From the NCBI RefSeq assembly GCF_047663525.1, contig NC_092613.1, positions 1,079,501-1,143,500 of the forward strand: a stretch of 64,000 nucleotides of DNA, written 5' to 3'. Each line of letters starts with the position of its first letter. Position 1 is the stretch's first letter. Under the pieces are notes generated by a model. The model was not told where the DNA came from. It ran no database searches and worked only from the letters and a program-made list of their open reading frames with translations. Source of the stretch: Anas platyrhynchos. Lineage: Eukaryota; Chordata; Aves; Anseriformes; Anatidae. Position numbers and translations under genes: made by a program. Below are positions 14,063 through 27,622 of the stretch, in pieces.

Positions 14063-17000
14063 CATGGAAACGCTTCTTCTGAAGAAGAAGCCAGCATACT
14101 CTCTTGTGTTAGAAAGGGCCAACTGCAGTGTGCTGTTTGACACCTATAGCAGTAACACTTTGGTATAAACATAAGCCATCAAGCCAATAGCAACAAAAAA
14201 AGTTAAATAAAAATTCACAGGAGATAGTATATGCAACCAGTGCTTTGATGTGAATTTTTAGTTTTAAGGCCACAGTAGCTGATAAAATGTTAACAACAGA
14301 GCTATATGATACAGCTTGTAGAGTAACCTGGATAGGAATAATCATATTTTATGACACCTCTCCATCCCCACTACCTCTGGAATATTGGGTAATCCAGAAA
14401 GTATTAAGAGACCCATTTGAATTTCCTCTCTGTCACAGTGAAAATCACAAGGTACTAATAAATATTATATCACAGCCACCCACTATAAGTGTTACTATAA
14501 CCCAAGGCACTGTATGTCCTTCTCTACTAGCACCATAAATAACTGATTATGACACTCTAGGGAAGGTGGGTGGTTATTTTCAGTTATAAGCAGGATCCAT
14601 GTTCAAAGAACAGATTACAGATAATTATGTGTGCATTTATCTCTATTAATTATTCATTAATAATTATGCATGTTTATGTCTCCTGTCAGCTCAGCCAGCA
14701 AATCACTGTTTTGAAGACAGTCTCATCATAAGACAGCTGGAAGCAAAATGAAGGCTTACACTCCATCTTTCAATAAACAGACACTATGCATTTTGTAGAA
14801 CCTAGATATCTTCTAAATCAAAGTGTGTTCTACCTTACTAAAGTTTCACCTTCACCTTGTAAAATGCAAAAAGCTGAAACAGGAATACGACCAAAAACTT
14901 ATATGCTTTCCTGATATTTAAAAAATAAAACATCAACATACATGTATATGCAAAATAATAACTACCAAACAAACAAACAAAAACACTTATTATGAATATT
15001 TGAAAGGGTCAAGCCAAAGAATTACTAGAACTTGACAAAACAGTAACAGTCCACAGTCACTTTACTGCAGAGTACTGAATTTCTTTTTAGATATCACTAA
15101 AAAGGAATGAAAAGGAATGAAGGGTACATCTGTCTTTTTTCCTGTTGGAAAGAACAGAATTTTTTTTGAGCCATAATTACTAGAAATGAGCAACAAAAAG
15201 GGAACAGGTCCTTCATATCACTCCCGCAGTCATCTATGCCACAGAACCACAAGTTCCAAGTCTGTGCTTACCAGCAGTAGCTGTAATGATAATCAGCCTC
15301 AGAATATTGCTGTGTCAGGACAGAACTGAAAATACAATGATTCAGCAAATCATGAAAAAGTTCACTGCTCTGTCAAGAGAATGTCACAAGATTTCACTGT
15401 TACATACTTTCCCATCTACTTCAATTATAATGTACATTTTAAAAATAATCTAGTTTATATTAATTAATACTAATTAAATATAAACACTTTACCAAATCAG
15501 AGCTATTGCTAGATAAATTTATTACATAAAATAAAGTGTAGGCACTTTGTAGGTACTGAAATCTCTAAATCTTGTTAACAGTATGCACTGAGCATGTATG
15601 GTGAATGTGTAACAGGAAACTCTGTACCACAGCATGCCAGAAGATGAAGCATCTTATCTGCACAGTCCCTTCTCAGGACACTTCCCCAGCTGGCTCCAAA
15701 GGCAGAGTTGCTCATGGAACTGCCACCTAGGCTGGCCATGACAAGGTGCATGTGGAAAGATAATTGGGAAGTCCCAACATGCTAGTCTTGTGATTTCACC
15801 ACTGAATTAGACAGTGAGAATCTGCTCTACAATTGTGCACTTCAAGCTTTATCTTTTAAAACTAATCTGAATGAGGTAGGCTTTTGTTTTTATATTACCC
15901 CATCAGCTGAAAAGAGTTTGATTCTATCATGCTGTCCTAACTTGGAAAACCTTACCTCTGCAGTCATTTACACAGAATAAGCAGATTCACTCTGCACAGA
16001 CATCAACTGACATGATAGTTCAATCTCATTTCTCAACTTTTTTTTGCTGGAAACAGTCTCTTTGTACTGTTGAAGAAAATTCCCCTGGAATATACTACTC
16101 AATTTTATTCAAATGTACTGTTACTTTTCAAGCATTTCCAGATAAACATACCTTCATTTTAAAAACAGCAACATAGTAACACAGAACACACAAAAGAGGA
16201 AGCCGGTGCGTAAAGGACATATGCCTTCAGTTATAAACAGAAATGATAAAGTTATGGGAAAAAAAAATCCAACTTGCAATGCTCTCTTCTTTACTCCACA
16301 CCAATACATGTATAACTAATTAAAAGGGAAATTTATTATTTCTGTAGCTTCATTTCTTCTACTCTGTTACCACAGAATTTTGTTTTACTTCTGTTATTAA
16401 CAAAAATGCTTAAGAATAGCAGTATTTATTATACAAATACTGTTGCTTAGTGCGTTTTCTAATACATTTACGTTAATTAGGAAGAATTTATGCTTGCACA
16501 GAAAATTCAATATATCTTTCCCTGTTGCATTTTGTGTCTCTTAATATCTCTTAGTTTTCCTCCTCCTTTTTCTTCATTTCCAGGAAGTTTCTTGATCTTT
16601 GATTTAAAGTCAAAATCTTAAAAGTTTTGGCTCTCCTCATCAAATCATCATCATCATCTAGAAGAAACTGAGAACCATAGCTTGCTTTAGTTTTTTGAAA
16701 ACATTTTGGGGAAGGAATGGAATAACAATCATTAAATATTTGTAGTCATCAATATAAAAATAAGCTTTGTTTCTGCTTCATTTCTCTCAGTCATTCTTCA
16801 CGAATCTTCACCCATCACCACCACAACTAATACTTCATACTAACAGCATCTGCTTAGCATATTCTTTTCTATAAACTTCTTGTGGAAAGCTTTACCTGAA
16901 CCTTGTTATGTAACTTAACATCAACTTTTCCTCACAAGTCCATTTAATGACATTATTACTTGCAGTCTTGGAAGCAGAAGGCAATCTAATCCTTGTCTTT

Positions 17001-20000
17001 CGGTTCTACTCAGTATTTTCCCCAGTGAACAACTAGTCTGAGTACAACGATTTACAAATACTGAGCTAGTGTCTTCCTACACCTCCCAATTTGTCTCAGA
17101 AACTATCCTTTCTGAAGGTCTTATTGCCTGGCATAGGACGCTGGTGCAATTGCTAGGCCATGCCTTGTGAAAGCAGTAACTAATGCTCTTCTTTTAAGAA
17201 ACGCAGCATTCCTCTGAGTTAATAAATACAACTTACCTTGCCTGAAATTCCCTTCTTTTAACTATTCTTGCCATCTTCTCCCAAGTCTGTAAAGCAACAG
17301 AGGCCATAAGTGAAGGAAGAAGAGGATAAAACATGGATGGAAACACAAATGGCAGTCACACACTGTGCAAGCAGAGATGCACTTTTCACACTGTGGGAGG
17401 CCTCAGTAGCTGTTCAAACAGCAGGGTCTGAGTAAATCTCAGCTAGTCTGCCATGAAGAGAGTTATTACTCCCATTTCCAGGGAATTATAGGCTACCTGG
17501 TATAAGAGACTAAGAAGCAAAAGAGGATGATGTCTCGAACTCTCAGCAGAAAAGGTTGTAGCCACATTTTAAATTGGCTTAGAAAAGAGCATCCTGCAAA
17601 AGCAGGAGAGCACTGTTCCAGGGCCAGCCTCCTGGAAACCATCTGAGACATCTCTGCAGCTGTGGTCCTGGCAGTGGGCAGAAGGGAAGGCCTTAGCAAC
17701 ACCTTTCTCCAAAGACCTTTCTAAAAGGTTCTGCACATGCAAAGTAATGGCTACTGGCTTATTAATGTGGTTATAGCTTGTTTTGTGATTACCTGAAATA
17801 CATGAATACGGATATGCATGAGATTTTATGCCAGACCTCCACAAATCCACAAGTGAGTTCACTGTGAACTTCTACAGAAGAATTTTTTTTCTTCTAATAG
17901 AGAAAATAGTTTACTAAAAATAAATTTAACTGGAAAATACATTACACTTCTGAAGATCTAGCATGTTGGAACTTTGGATTTCCTGTCAAATGTCATTGAA
18001 GCACGAAACAGTAAGATTTGAATCCTGTTTTAATTGAAAATATTGCTACAATTTCAACCAGGAAACTGCTAACAAAGCTTTCATAATAAAGATTTTAAAA
18101 CAAAATTGTTTGTTTCTAAACTCTACACATGCACTCAGTTTTATTTTGACTGAAAATGTAATTATATTCTTAAAGGCAAGAATTATATTCTCTTAAAACT
18201 GAGACTACTGCTGAATTATGCCAGTTATACAGCCATTTCAAATTCATATTGAGCTTTTTTTTTAAGAGAAAATAAATACTTCCAAACAATCCTTTGCTTC
18301 AGAAAATATAAGCATCCTTTCATGATAAATTTGTGTGTGTGTGCATGTACAAACACGTATATGCATGAAAAAATAATTCTTCCCACAGTACTTGTCTTCA
18401 AGAATCTCACTGATCAATCCCTTATTCTATCATCCCTTATTCTATCATGGCAGCAACTAGGAATTAGTTTTATGCCTTGCAGTAGATGGCACCTTTTGTG
18501 TTAATCATGCTACAAAGCTTAAATTTTATAGCTAATAACTAAAATTCAACAATGTGAGCGATATGCTAAGGGCCACTTCAAACTTCAGAATAGCAAATCT
18601 ATTTTCTGCTCATGGTTAAGTGTATTTACATTTCTGGAGGCCTGAATAAAGAGGTCCTATTTACACAAAGGGTCAGCCATTCTTGAATTCTGCATATTGA
18701 ATGGCATATTTTCTTTTGTCACTCATGGTATGGGTACAGGACAAACAACTCAAGTTCAGGATTTCTACAGATATTCTTTACTTTTTGCAATGTGGAGGTG
18801 TGTCATTTCTCTGTTGTTAATGTTTTTAATTCAACAACCTTCTTAGCAAAGAGGGAGTTGTTACATAAAATACAAGGACAGCAGTAACATGAAACTACTT
18901 AAATTTAAAACTGAATTATGTTGTGATATTATTGCACACAGACATGAATTCAAGCAAGAAAATGAAACATTTAATAAAGCAAGATGAATAAAAAATAAAA
19001 ATAAAAATAAAATTTGCAACTTGTCATGACCACACTTCCTCTCAAATCACTTTTGAAACCTGTTTTCATAACTTAACCAAGACTCTAATCTTGACTTCCA
19101 AAGCTTGAAGTCATTTTAAAAAATAACCAACAAATCAAACAATGAACAAACAATTCACAAGAATCAACTCACTTAGTTTGCTACACTGTCCTGGGTTCAA
19201 ATGATATGACTGAGTTTGGGGAATTACACATCCAATATTGGTATACTACAATTTGAACTTTTGAATTTTTTGAATTTTTGATTTTTTTTCGTTTATTATT
19301 ATTATTATTATTATTATTCCTATGGCTTCACAAAGATGGAAACAATTTTGTTTCAAGGGAAAAAAAAAAGTTTTTCTAGTTAGAAAACATTCTGGTTTAG
19401 GCCACTTACTTATTCACATTACACTAAAAGAGACCTCAGCATTTCACATGCTTCATTTCTCAGCACTATGATAGGAAAAGCTGTATCTCTAGATAGTCCT
19501 GACAATGATATTTCTAGAATTCTGGTAGGAAAAACTCTAAAAACTCATGGACACATGTAGCCCATTCCTGTATGATTCCATTACTTTTATATATATATTT
19601 TTTTTTCTCCTGAAGTGTTGTCTGAAGTTCTTTCTTTCAGTTTATATCTGTTACATATCTTAAAATACATTGCCCAAATCTGAAATGGACACCTTTCTCT
19701 GTGTAGCAGACTTTTTTATGGTCAAATATCTATGTTTCTAAATATTCAGAGTTTTTCTAAACTTCTTGGACTAAGCAGCTGCAATTCATTCACTTGTACC
19801 TAGCAGATAAAGATTTCTAGATCTCTGATCATGTTCATTTGTAGCTTTTGAGACACTGGGGATCAACTATCTGGGGGCTTGGCCAGAGTAATTCAGTTAA
19901 AATTCAAAGCTGAACTTTGAAAAAAAGCAATGCTGAGCACTTCCATTACCAGGGCTATAGCCCTGTTCATTCATCAGAGAAACAAATTTGCTAAACATTC

Positions 20001-20570
20001 CTTCTCTCAGTTAGTTTTTTTCTCTAGTTAGTTTGTTATTAAGCAGATAAATAAACAAATCTAATTCTTGTATATTATTCTAGCACTGGCAATTAAATAA
20101 TTTCTTTCACATTTTTGTGTTTTGTGGGTTTTTTTTTTTGGTTGTTGTTGTTGCTGTTCTCAAAATCATGTTATTTTAAGTACATTCCATTTGTTCTATT
20201 TTTCCTGTTTTTGTCACTTTGTTGACTTCTTGATTAGACAAGTCTGTCGCTAAAAATGAAGTTCTCAAGCCATCCACCTTTCTTGTTCTTGCTGTACAAA
20301 AGTCGACCTACAGTCTGCAGTATCTAATGTTTTATTTTCTACTTTCTAGTTAGGGATTAAATTCTAGACCTCCTGCTCTTAAATTTTCTCTGAACAGAAT
20401 GATCCCTCTGGCGTTATTCTCATACAGCACATTTCTGAGTTCCTTGAAATCACCTGTAACCCCTGATGACTCTCATGGAAAAGCATGTTTATGTGTTAAA
20501 ATATGTATGCTCAGAGACAGCTAGATAAAGAAGCCCACTTTATCGTGCAACCTTAAATCTGTGTGTGTGT
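14063..20570. other. Intergenic DNA, no gene seen
   Basis: No host gene was recognised. Notable simple features: an AT-rich inverted repeat at 15453-15485, a 16-base tandem duplication at about 18416-18449, and a (TTA)n microsatellite of about eight units at 19292-19318. Short homeobox-like ATTA clusters occur at 14640-14680 but are not diagnostic. Confidence 0.5.
19292..19318. repeat. (TTA)n microsatellite
   Basis: About eight consecutive TTA units are seen directly. Nothing suggests a function. Confidence 0.85.
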
Positions 20571-20640
20571 GTGGTGGTTCTACTGTGGTAGGCAGCCAAA
20601 CACCACAACCACTCTCTCACCCCACCCCCCCAATACAGTG
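20562..20640 (+). repeat. GT repeat plus possible ERV fragment
   Basis: A short (GT)n tract is followed by ggtggttctactgtggtagg and a block with gcagccaaacaccacaacc and ctctctcacccca. From memory, this wording resembles the start of avian retroviral LTR families. It is too short to assign securely. Confidence 0.35.
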
Positions 20641-23600
20641 TGCAACAGTGTTATCCACCTTTTCTAGGATGCATAACTTACGAGCATCACCTGCTATTAA
20701 CAAGTAAGCAAACACTTTCAAGCTTGACATTTCTTACAAATTGCTATAATTGTCTCATACGCAGAAACAGAGCAAAACCTGCCTCAGTTGTTCTGTTCAT
20801 GCTCTCTAATACAACAAAACAAACTAACCAAGCATTTAATTTTACCATTTAACAAATACACTACTTACAAACACAGAGACCACAATACTGGCTTGTGAAA
20901 TCAAACCCGATCTCCTGCTTGATTATTTACGTTTCAAAATCTGTCTTCCCTACTGAGACTCTACAGAGAGGTTCAAGTCATTGCAAGTTCTAGTGGAGAC
21001 AATTGCCTATTCATTTGAAACCACATAAGCATATTTCATCTATACAGCTAAAAAAAACCCACCCATGAGATGGTAAGGTCTTGCTGTTTTATTACAGGGC
21101 TGCCTATGAATCAGTCGCTATACAGACAAAAAAGTTTCAAAAGTCTTTTATTATCTCTGAATCAGAAGTGATCCAAGAATCAGCATTTTCTCATTTATCT
21201 TCCTTCACTGAACATAATCAGGAATCCTCACTGATCAACAGAATTATTTTGCATAGGTTGGCACATCTGGAAAAAATGGATTGCATCACTCTTCATGCTG
21301 ATAAATATTTTAAATTACAAACAAACTTTGATTATCATACTTATCCACTTATCCAAAGCATAGAGAAGCATAACTAGAAACATGGGAAAATGATATGCAT
21401 AAAAGCAACAGACAAATGCAGCAAGCATAATTTAGGTGATTTAAAATGTAAGGATTTGGACCTAAGAAATATTCTGCCAAAAGTCTGTAAAATTTGGTTT
21501 TATTATTTACTGAACTATAAAATACAAAGTTTAGAAATGTAAATTTTGCACAGTGCAGATGACACACGATGTGAAAGTAAGCAAGTCACTATCACATTCC
21601 TTCAGAGATTGATGACGTCTAGTTGCATGATAAATGTGCCTTAGGGAGGCTGTGGTAAGCTCTCATAGGACTAACATGAAGATCAGTGTTTGCCTTGTGG
21701 CAAGCAGGTGTTGGAATAATTCGTTAAGTTTTCCTTTAAGAGCACTGTGTAAAAACAATAAGGCTATGCAAAGGAATAGTAAATGTTGTGAAATAAAAGG
21801 AAGCTGATTATGCTAGGTGAAAGGCCACAATCTCCTTTAAGCACCTGCAAGAACAACTGCAAAAATGCTGATGTTTATAAAGTAGCCTGCTGGGACTATA
21901 ACGAAGATGTCAAAACCTCAGGCGGGCAGCCTTTCTTTAGTCCCCTTAAACCATCTGTGGATAATGTGTGGAGGGGGGGATGATCTCACAAACCATGTAA
22001 TCACAAATTTCGTGTCTTTTAGTCTCTTAAAACAAATATAAAAACAAAGATCAAAGCCACCATCTAGACTGTGCTGATTGACTTTTTGAAGAACAGCCCA
22101 AAGCTAGCATAAGCAAGCACTCAGAGTTCTAAACAATCAGTATCAAAAAAGACTAAACAAGAACATGTTTATCTACCAAATATCTTCTTGTATCCTTTTT
22201 CTGTTTAAATCTTCAGCCAGCTGGACATTCAATTTATTGAAAGCATGCCTTCATTTACTAAGAACATGAGTATATTCTTATGGATATGAAAATATATATT
22301 TATAGACAAAGTAGAGAGAAAATACATATTAAGCTGTACATAAAATGAGGCAAATGGCTGAGAAAATATGTACTCAGGCAATGCATCAGCTGGTTATCTT
22401 TATTTTTTCTTTTTTTTCTTTCTTTTTTTTTTTTTTTAAATGGGAAGTTTTTATTACAACTTATTACATAGCTTGTAAAGTAATGAAAAATCTCTGATGT
22501 AAAGTCTTATATTTCATATTGAAATGCAAAGAACCTGGAATTAAAACTACCACTTAAAGATGATATTTTTATGGAAACTTGAATCCTATCACTGTTTTTG
22601 ATTCGAAGTGTTCTGAATCATTATTTCTCATAATTACATGCAAATTAACATCTCATATGAACACATGGATTTCTATTTTATTTCATTAAGAGACAGAAAA
22701 TAGCAATCACAAACAAAAAGTAACTGAACTCTTTCCAAAGTCTGAAAGTCTACAGACAAAATTTGCTTTGGTCTTTCAATAACCCAAGCACTTGCCCAAA
22801 TTTTTAATCTTTCTGGATCCTGCTTCTCTGCAAGTCTTCCAATGTTTTTGCTAGACATAGCCTGATTTCATATGGCAATAAATATTTAAAACAAGAACAG
22901 ACCCAAAAGCACAGATTTCCTGCAACAGACACCGAGATTTAACTCTTAGTTTTTCACTAATCCAGGAGCTCCAATCGTCAAAAATAATTTACAGCTTTTT
23001 TTGTCTTGGTCCCTCATTAGCTATGCTAAATGTCCTTGGCATCAAGAAATGAAGTAGCCATTTGCTCACTGTAGTATCCTTTGAATGGCTGTAAACCAGT
23101 AACATCAGGAAAGGTACTGCTTTGCCTCATTAGATTTATTGAACTAGCAGGGAACCATTCTGTTGCATGACTGAAGTCACTATTTGACTAAGTAAACATT
23201 TAATGTATTTTAACTAATGTTTCATGCCTACTCACAGCTTACAACTATTGCAACTATATATTTCAGCCATTTTCCTTTTTTTTCCATAACTGCCTCTGAT
23301 TTTCTTCAGTCTAAACAAGACAAACTATAAAAAGGTCTTGCTCTGCCAAACTGCCAACCTGCATTGGTAATTTACATATTAATAATTACATACATAAAAG
23401 AGTAAAGCATTACTTAGCACAATTCATTAACAAAAAGCAGTTTGCATGTTGCCAGAGTTGAACATCACACAAGAATTGCAAGACCTGTCGCCTTTACATT
23501 AATATGCAATGCAGGACTTCAGCAGGTGCTCTACCTCCTGAAATCATTTTCATGAACAATTCGTCATGAAAAGTACTCTGATGGAAATATAATTTGCAAT

Positions 23601-24059
23601 AGAGACCAGTGAAAAAATCAGATGTTGTCTCTGGCAACTGTACCAAAATTTCCAGTCACTTGTATGGGTCAAAAAAAAACTTAAATCCAGTTCCATACCC
23701 TCACGTCAAATAAAAAGATAAACTTATTAAGTACTGTCCATAAGGATATGAGTGTTTTTATCTGCTTTTCATGAAAAACAAAGAAAGAAAAACACACGCA
23801 CCCTATCCCAAAGTATCACCTCTCCTAAGGCTTGAAATTTGCTTTTAATTGAAGTTTTAACACATCTGTGCTCCATTCCTACCTCATCTCTGTGTGCCAA
23901 TGGTGTCCATACAGAAATACATACTTCATAAGAGAAAAAGAAAGATGATGACAGTTCCCTTGATCAATTTTTAGCAGGCTCCTCTAGGCAGCTGTAGCTT
24001 TAATCCCAGAGTCAGAAATTAAGACTAAATCTGTGAAGAAGTGCATTAAACAAATTTCA
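20641..24059. other. Intergenic DNA, no gene seen
   Basis: No gene was recognised. A T-rich tract lies at 22399-22438. The stretch 21600-22080 has more even base composition than its surroundings and several transcription-factor-like words (cattcctt, aacaataag, caggtgtt), so it is a weak candidate for a conserved non-coding element. Confidence 0.45.
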
Positions 24060-24262
24060 CCCACTATGAGGGTGGTGAGGCAGTGGCACAGGCTGCCCAG
24101 AGGAGCTGTGGGTGCCCCATCCCTGGCAGTGCCCAAGGCCAGGCTGGATGGGACTTTGAGCAACCTGGTCTGGTGGGAGGTGTCCCTGCCCATGGCAGAA
24201 GGGGTGGAACCAGGTGGTTTTAAGGGCCCTTCCAATCCAAACCATTCTGTGATTCTATGAAT
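24060..24262 (+). mobile_element. CR1 LINE 3' fragment
   Basis: A 5'-truncated CR1. It starts in the gaggcagtggcacaggctgcccag block at the end of ORF2 and ends with ccattctgtgattctatga, i.e. the octamer tail. The short open frames covering both strands here are consequences of the GC-rich repeat and are not genes. Confidence 0.9.
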
Positions 24263-24297
24263 TGTTGGAACTGTACTGTAGCATTCCAGCCAAGCTT

Positions 24298-24437
24298 TGT
24301 GTACTGGGTACACATGGTAAAGGTTTGGCTGCAGGGGTGAGCAGAGCCCAGCAGCTGCCTCATGTCAGAGCAGAGCTAGCTCCGGCCGGCTCCAAAAGGT
24401 TCTGGCTGCTGGCCAGAGCTGAGCCAGAAAGTTTAAA
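24298..24437 (+). mobile_element. Avian ERV LTR 5' fragment
   Basis: It begins TGTGTACTGGGTACACATGG and continues with a gagcccagcagctgcc block and an agctccggccggctcc block. The start aligns with the starts of the LTR pieces at 35973 and 45041 in this window. I recognise the wording, from memory, as a widespread avian endogenous retrovirus LTR. Only the first 140 bases are present; the rest is missing. Confidence 0.6.
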
Positions 24438-25568
24438 TCACGAATTTAAACTTTCCACTTACCACAGCAAACTTCTATGTATGTCACCTCTTGGTTGCTT
24501 AGATCTCTTCCTGATGCACAGTAGCGCAAGGCTCAATTTTAAAAAGTCCCTTATTAGGAAACCAGGATGAATGTGACAAGGAGGGAACAGTTTATCACTT
24601 CATTCTTTCTCTAACTATCTCCCATTCTTCACTTCTAGGGCGGGACGCTCAATTCACTATAAGCAGTAAAAAAAAAAAAAAAAAAGGCAACAGGCTGTAG
24701 CCACCAGGAAAAAAACAGCTATGATGGAAAGCCTTCAAGGTAAATCATTAGCTCCTAGACCTTTTTAAGTCCAGTCAACTGATCTCGTCATAAAATGAAG
24801 ATGAAAGACATGGTCAATACAAATTCAGAGAATGGTAGAACAATCTGTTTCTTCAGACACAGAACGTCTGCATCCAGCTAGTTTGCAAGTAATCCGATGT
24901 GCACAGGAGGATCAGGTGGAGCAGTCAGTTTACTGCAATACCACTTTTCTCAACTTATAACTTTGTAAGTGCCTTGTTTTATCTCTGCTTGTCAAGCCTT
25001 TTGTACCAGGTATGTTTTTGTACCGTGCCTTCTGCCTATTCAGGAGAAAGCAGAATGATAAGGACAATATGCTTGCTTGCCTACTGCATGCTACAGTAGA
25101 CAAATCATGGAAACCTTAAACATGGAAGTTAAAATTTTCATGAACGTCTTAAAAACAATAATAGGAAACTTCTTTAATAGTTGCTATGATCAATCTAAGC
25201 ACAACTTTTAATTTCCAGACCACTTGTTTTCAATTTTTCATTTCTAGACTATGTCTTTCTAACTGTGGGATGGGAAGTGGACAATAAAATAAAAAAGAAT
25301 CATGGATGGATTGAAGATAAATTAATACTGATATTACTGATATATTTTTATTAACAGGCTGTGAGCTGTGTCTATTTTCAGATTAAAGTTTGCTATAAAA
25401 ATACGAAGCCAGCATAAGTTTAAAGCCTTCAAATATATTTTGGGTATTTGCATAATTACACTTGCAAATTAAAATTCCACTATTAATTACGTATATATAC
25501 AAGCACACCTTTTTATTACTTTTTTTTTTTTTTAATGGATTGGCACTGGACATTTTCTGTAACAAATC
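24438..25568. other. Intergenic DNA, no gene seen
   Basis: A poly-A tract is present at 24669-24686. No coding or repeat structure was otherwise recognised. Confidence 0.5.
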
Positions 25569-25697
25569 TTTAAATGACGTTTAGATGTAGAGCTTAGTGA
25601 TATGGTTTAGTGGAGGACTTGTTAGTGTTAGGTCAGAGGTTGGAATAGGTGATACTGGAGTCCTCTTCCAACCTAGATGATTCTGTGATTTTGTAAA
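25569..25697 (+). mobile_element. Diverged CR1 3' end
   Basis: It starts at taaatgacgtttagatgtag and follows the last 120 bases of the full-length CR1 at 44768-44887 with many substitutions and small indels. It ends in gattctgtgattttgt. It is clearly older than the copy at 6149. Confidence 0.85.
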
Positions 25698-27339
25698 ATA
25701 TGAATGACCGTGATTTTACCACACTTATTACAAACAATTAAATATCATGCCAAGTTTATTACATCAAGGCACATATCTTTGTTGAAGAAGATAACCACAA
25801 TGCAATTTTAACATTTAAATGATAGTACCCAGCACCTCAATTAACCTAGTGCTCATGGCACTGAAAGGAAAAAAAAAAGACAAAGAACTCCATATGCATC
25901 TGCACATTTCTTAGCAAACAGCAAATTAATTCTGAGTGAGCAGTTTTGAAGTTAGATACATCATGCATTTGTGTCTCTTGGTAAGAAGTCAGTTTCTCTC
26001 GTATGCACGGTTGAGCTACAAAATAAGGAATTACCAAGCACCTGACCTGTTGTATGTCCACACAGATATGGAAATCAAGCTGAATTGTTTGCAGTTTCTA
26101 TCTTTTCTAGAAACCCTAACAGAACGCAATGAGGATAACACAGGTTTAATTCCTATTTTCCAGACAAATGGCAGTCCTCCCTCTAACATAGTCTATACTT
26201 ATGGGTTTAGCTTTAGACAAGTGTACTTCAGAGAACTGAAAGGATTGGCCATCTTAATAGTAACAAAGGAATTTCTCAGAATTACTGACCACAGAGATTC
26301 ATAGGAGCAAAGAGTAAGAAAAGATTTTGTAAAGGTTTGTGTACTCTAGGAGACCACAATCTCTTTGTCCCCTCGCCCCCCCCACCGCTATAGCCAGAAT
26401 TGCAAATGGCTCTGTAAATGTTATGGAGAGCTTTTCTGAAATCAATTCTAATAGCTTTGAATATAACTATAATCAGATTTTGTTTAAAGCTCTTGATATG
26501 TTCTTTGCACAGGATGGCTATCAGGCACATATAATTGAACATTATATAATAAAGAAAAAATACATTGGCTTTTTGTTCTAGGCACTAGTTTCCATGGACT
26601 ACTTCTCATTGTATATTACCATTTTCATAAAAGCAGCTCCAAACAGTTGCAAAGACTTATATATGTAGTCATTTTTTTGCAACGCCCACAAGCTTTAACA
26701 TTTCAGTTGTTCAGAATCTTACTGGCCTATGCCCCTTTCCCCAACAAAGGAAATAAGGGCACAAAAATAATTTCTCTTCTTGTTTTCTAATGTCTTAGAA
26801 CAACACATATTCTACCTACACCTGAAGAGGCAACAAGTCACCAAATTTCAGGAAGCATAAAGCATTTAAGCAGGGAAGTCATGCATACACTATTTGGCAT
26901 GTGTGAAAACCATTCAATTTCAAACATTCTTATCTGTATGGAGAATTTAGGCACTTCAGCAATTCCATGCAAATGGTCCAATACTGCTTTCACCATGTTC
27001 TCTCTTAAATAATGTTAACCTCATTCATCTCCAGAATCACAAAATTGGTGCAGTTTACTAAAATTTTGAATGAATTCTCCACCTATTTCCAACACTTGCT
27101 TGGAAACAGAGCTGAGAGTGACACCTTACCAAATATGTTTCATTTAGAAAAGATTAGAAGACAAAACCTAAGTTTACTGCAAGGAAGTACATAAATTTTA
27201 AATTAGTTAGAAATATTAGTACACACAAAAAGCAATATACTATTTTGAATAAATTCCTGGTGCATTACTAAGTAACTTTAGGTAAAATAATGTTTATCTA
27301 AGAGAAACACGGAATTGCTTTACAGGCAAGGAGTAACCT
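25698..27339. other. Intergenic DNA, no gene seen
   Basis: AT-rich. The open frame of 122 codons at 25936-26304 has no recognisable domain, no splice context and average local composition, so it is not called. Confidence 0.5.
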
Positions 27340-27622
27340 AAAGAGGGGAGGCTTAGTTTAGATATAAAGAAGAAATTATTTGCTCTGAGGGTGGAGAGGT
27401 ACAGCAACAGGTTGCCCAGAGAAGCTGTGGATGCACTTACCCACAGAGAAGATGTGGAACACTTCCCCACCCCTGGAAGTATTCAAGGCCAGGCTGGATG
27501 GGTCCTTGGGCAACCTGGTCCTTGGGCACCAGGGAGGTGTCCCTGCCCTTGTCAGGGGGCTTGGAACTCAATTATCTTTAAGGTACCTTCCAAACCAAAC
27601 CATTCTATGATTCTGGGATTCT
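27340..27622 (+). mobile_element. CR1 LINE 3' fragment
   Basis: It covers the end of ORF2 and the 3' UTR. The blocks ttagatataaagaagaaatt, caggttgcccagagaagctg, ggccaggctggatggg and ccattctatgattctgggat appear in the CR1 order. A short duplication-like insertion is visible near 27435-27470. Confidence 0.85.

Noticed and set aside
25936..26304. Plus-strand open frame of 122 codons
   Set aside because: No family resemblance and average intergenic composition; overlapped by equally plausible frames on the other strand.
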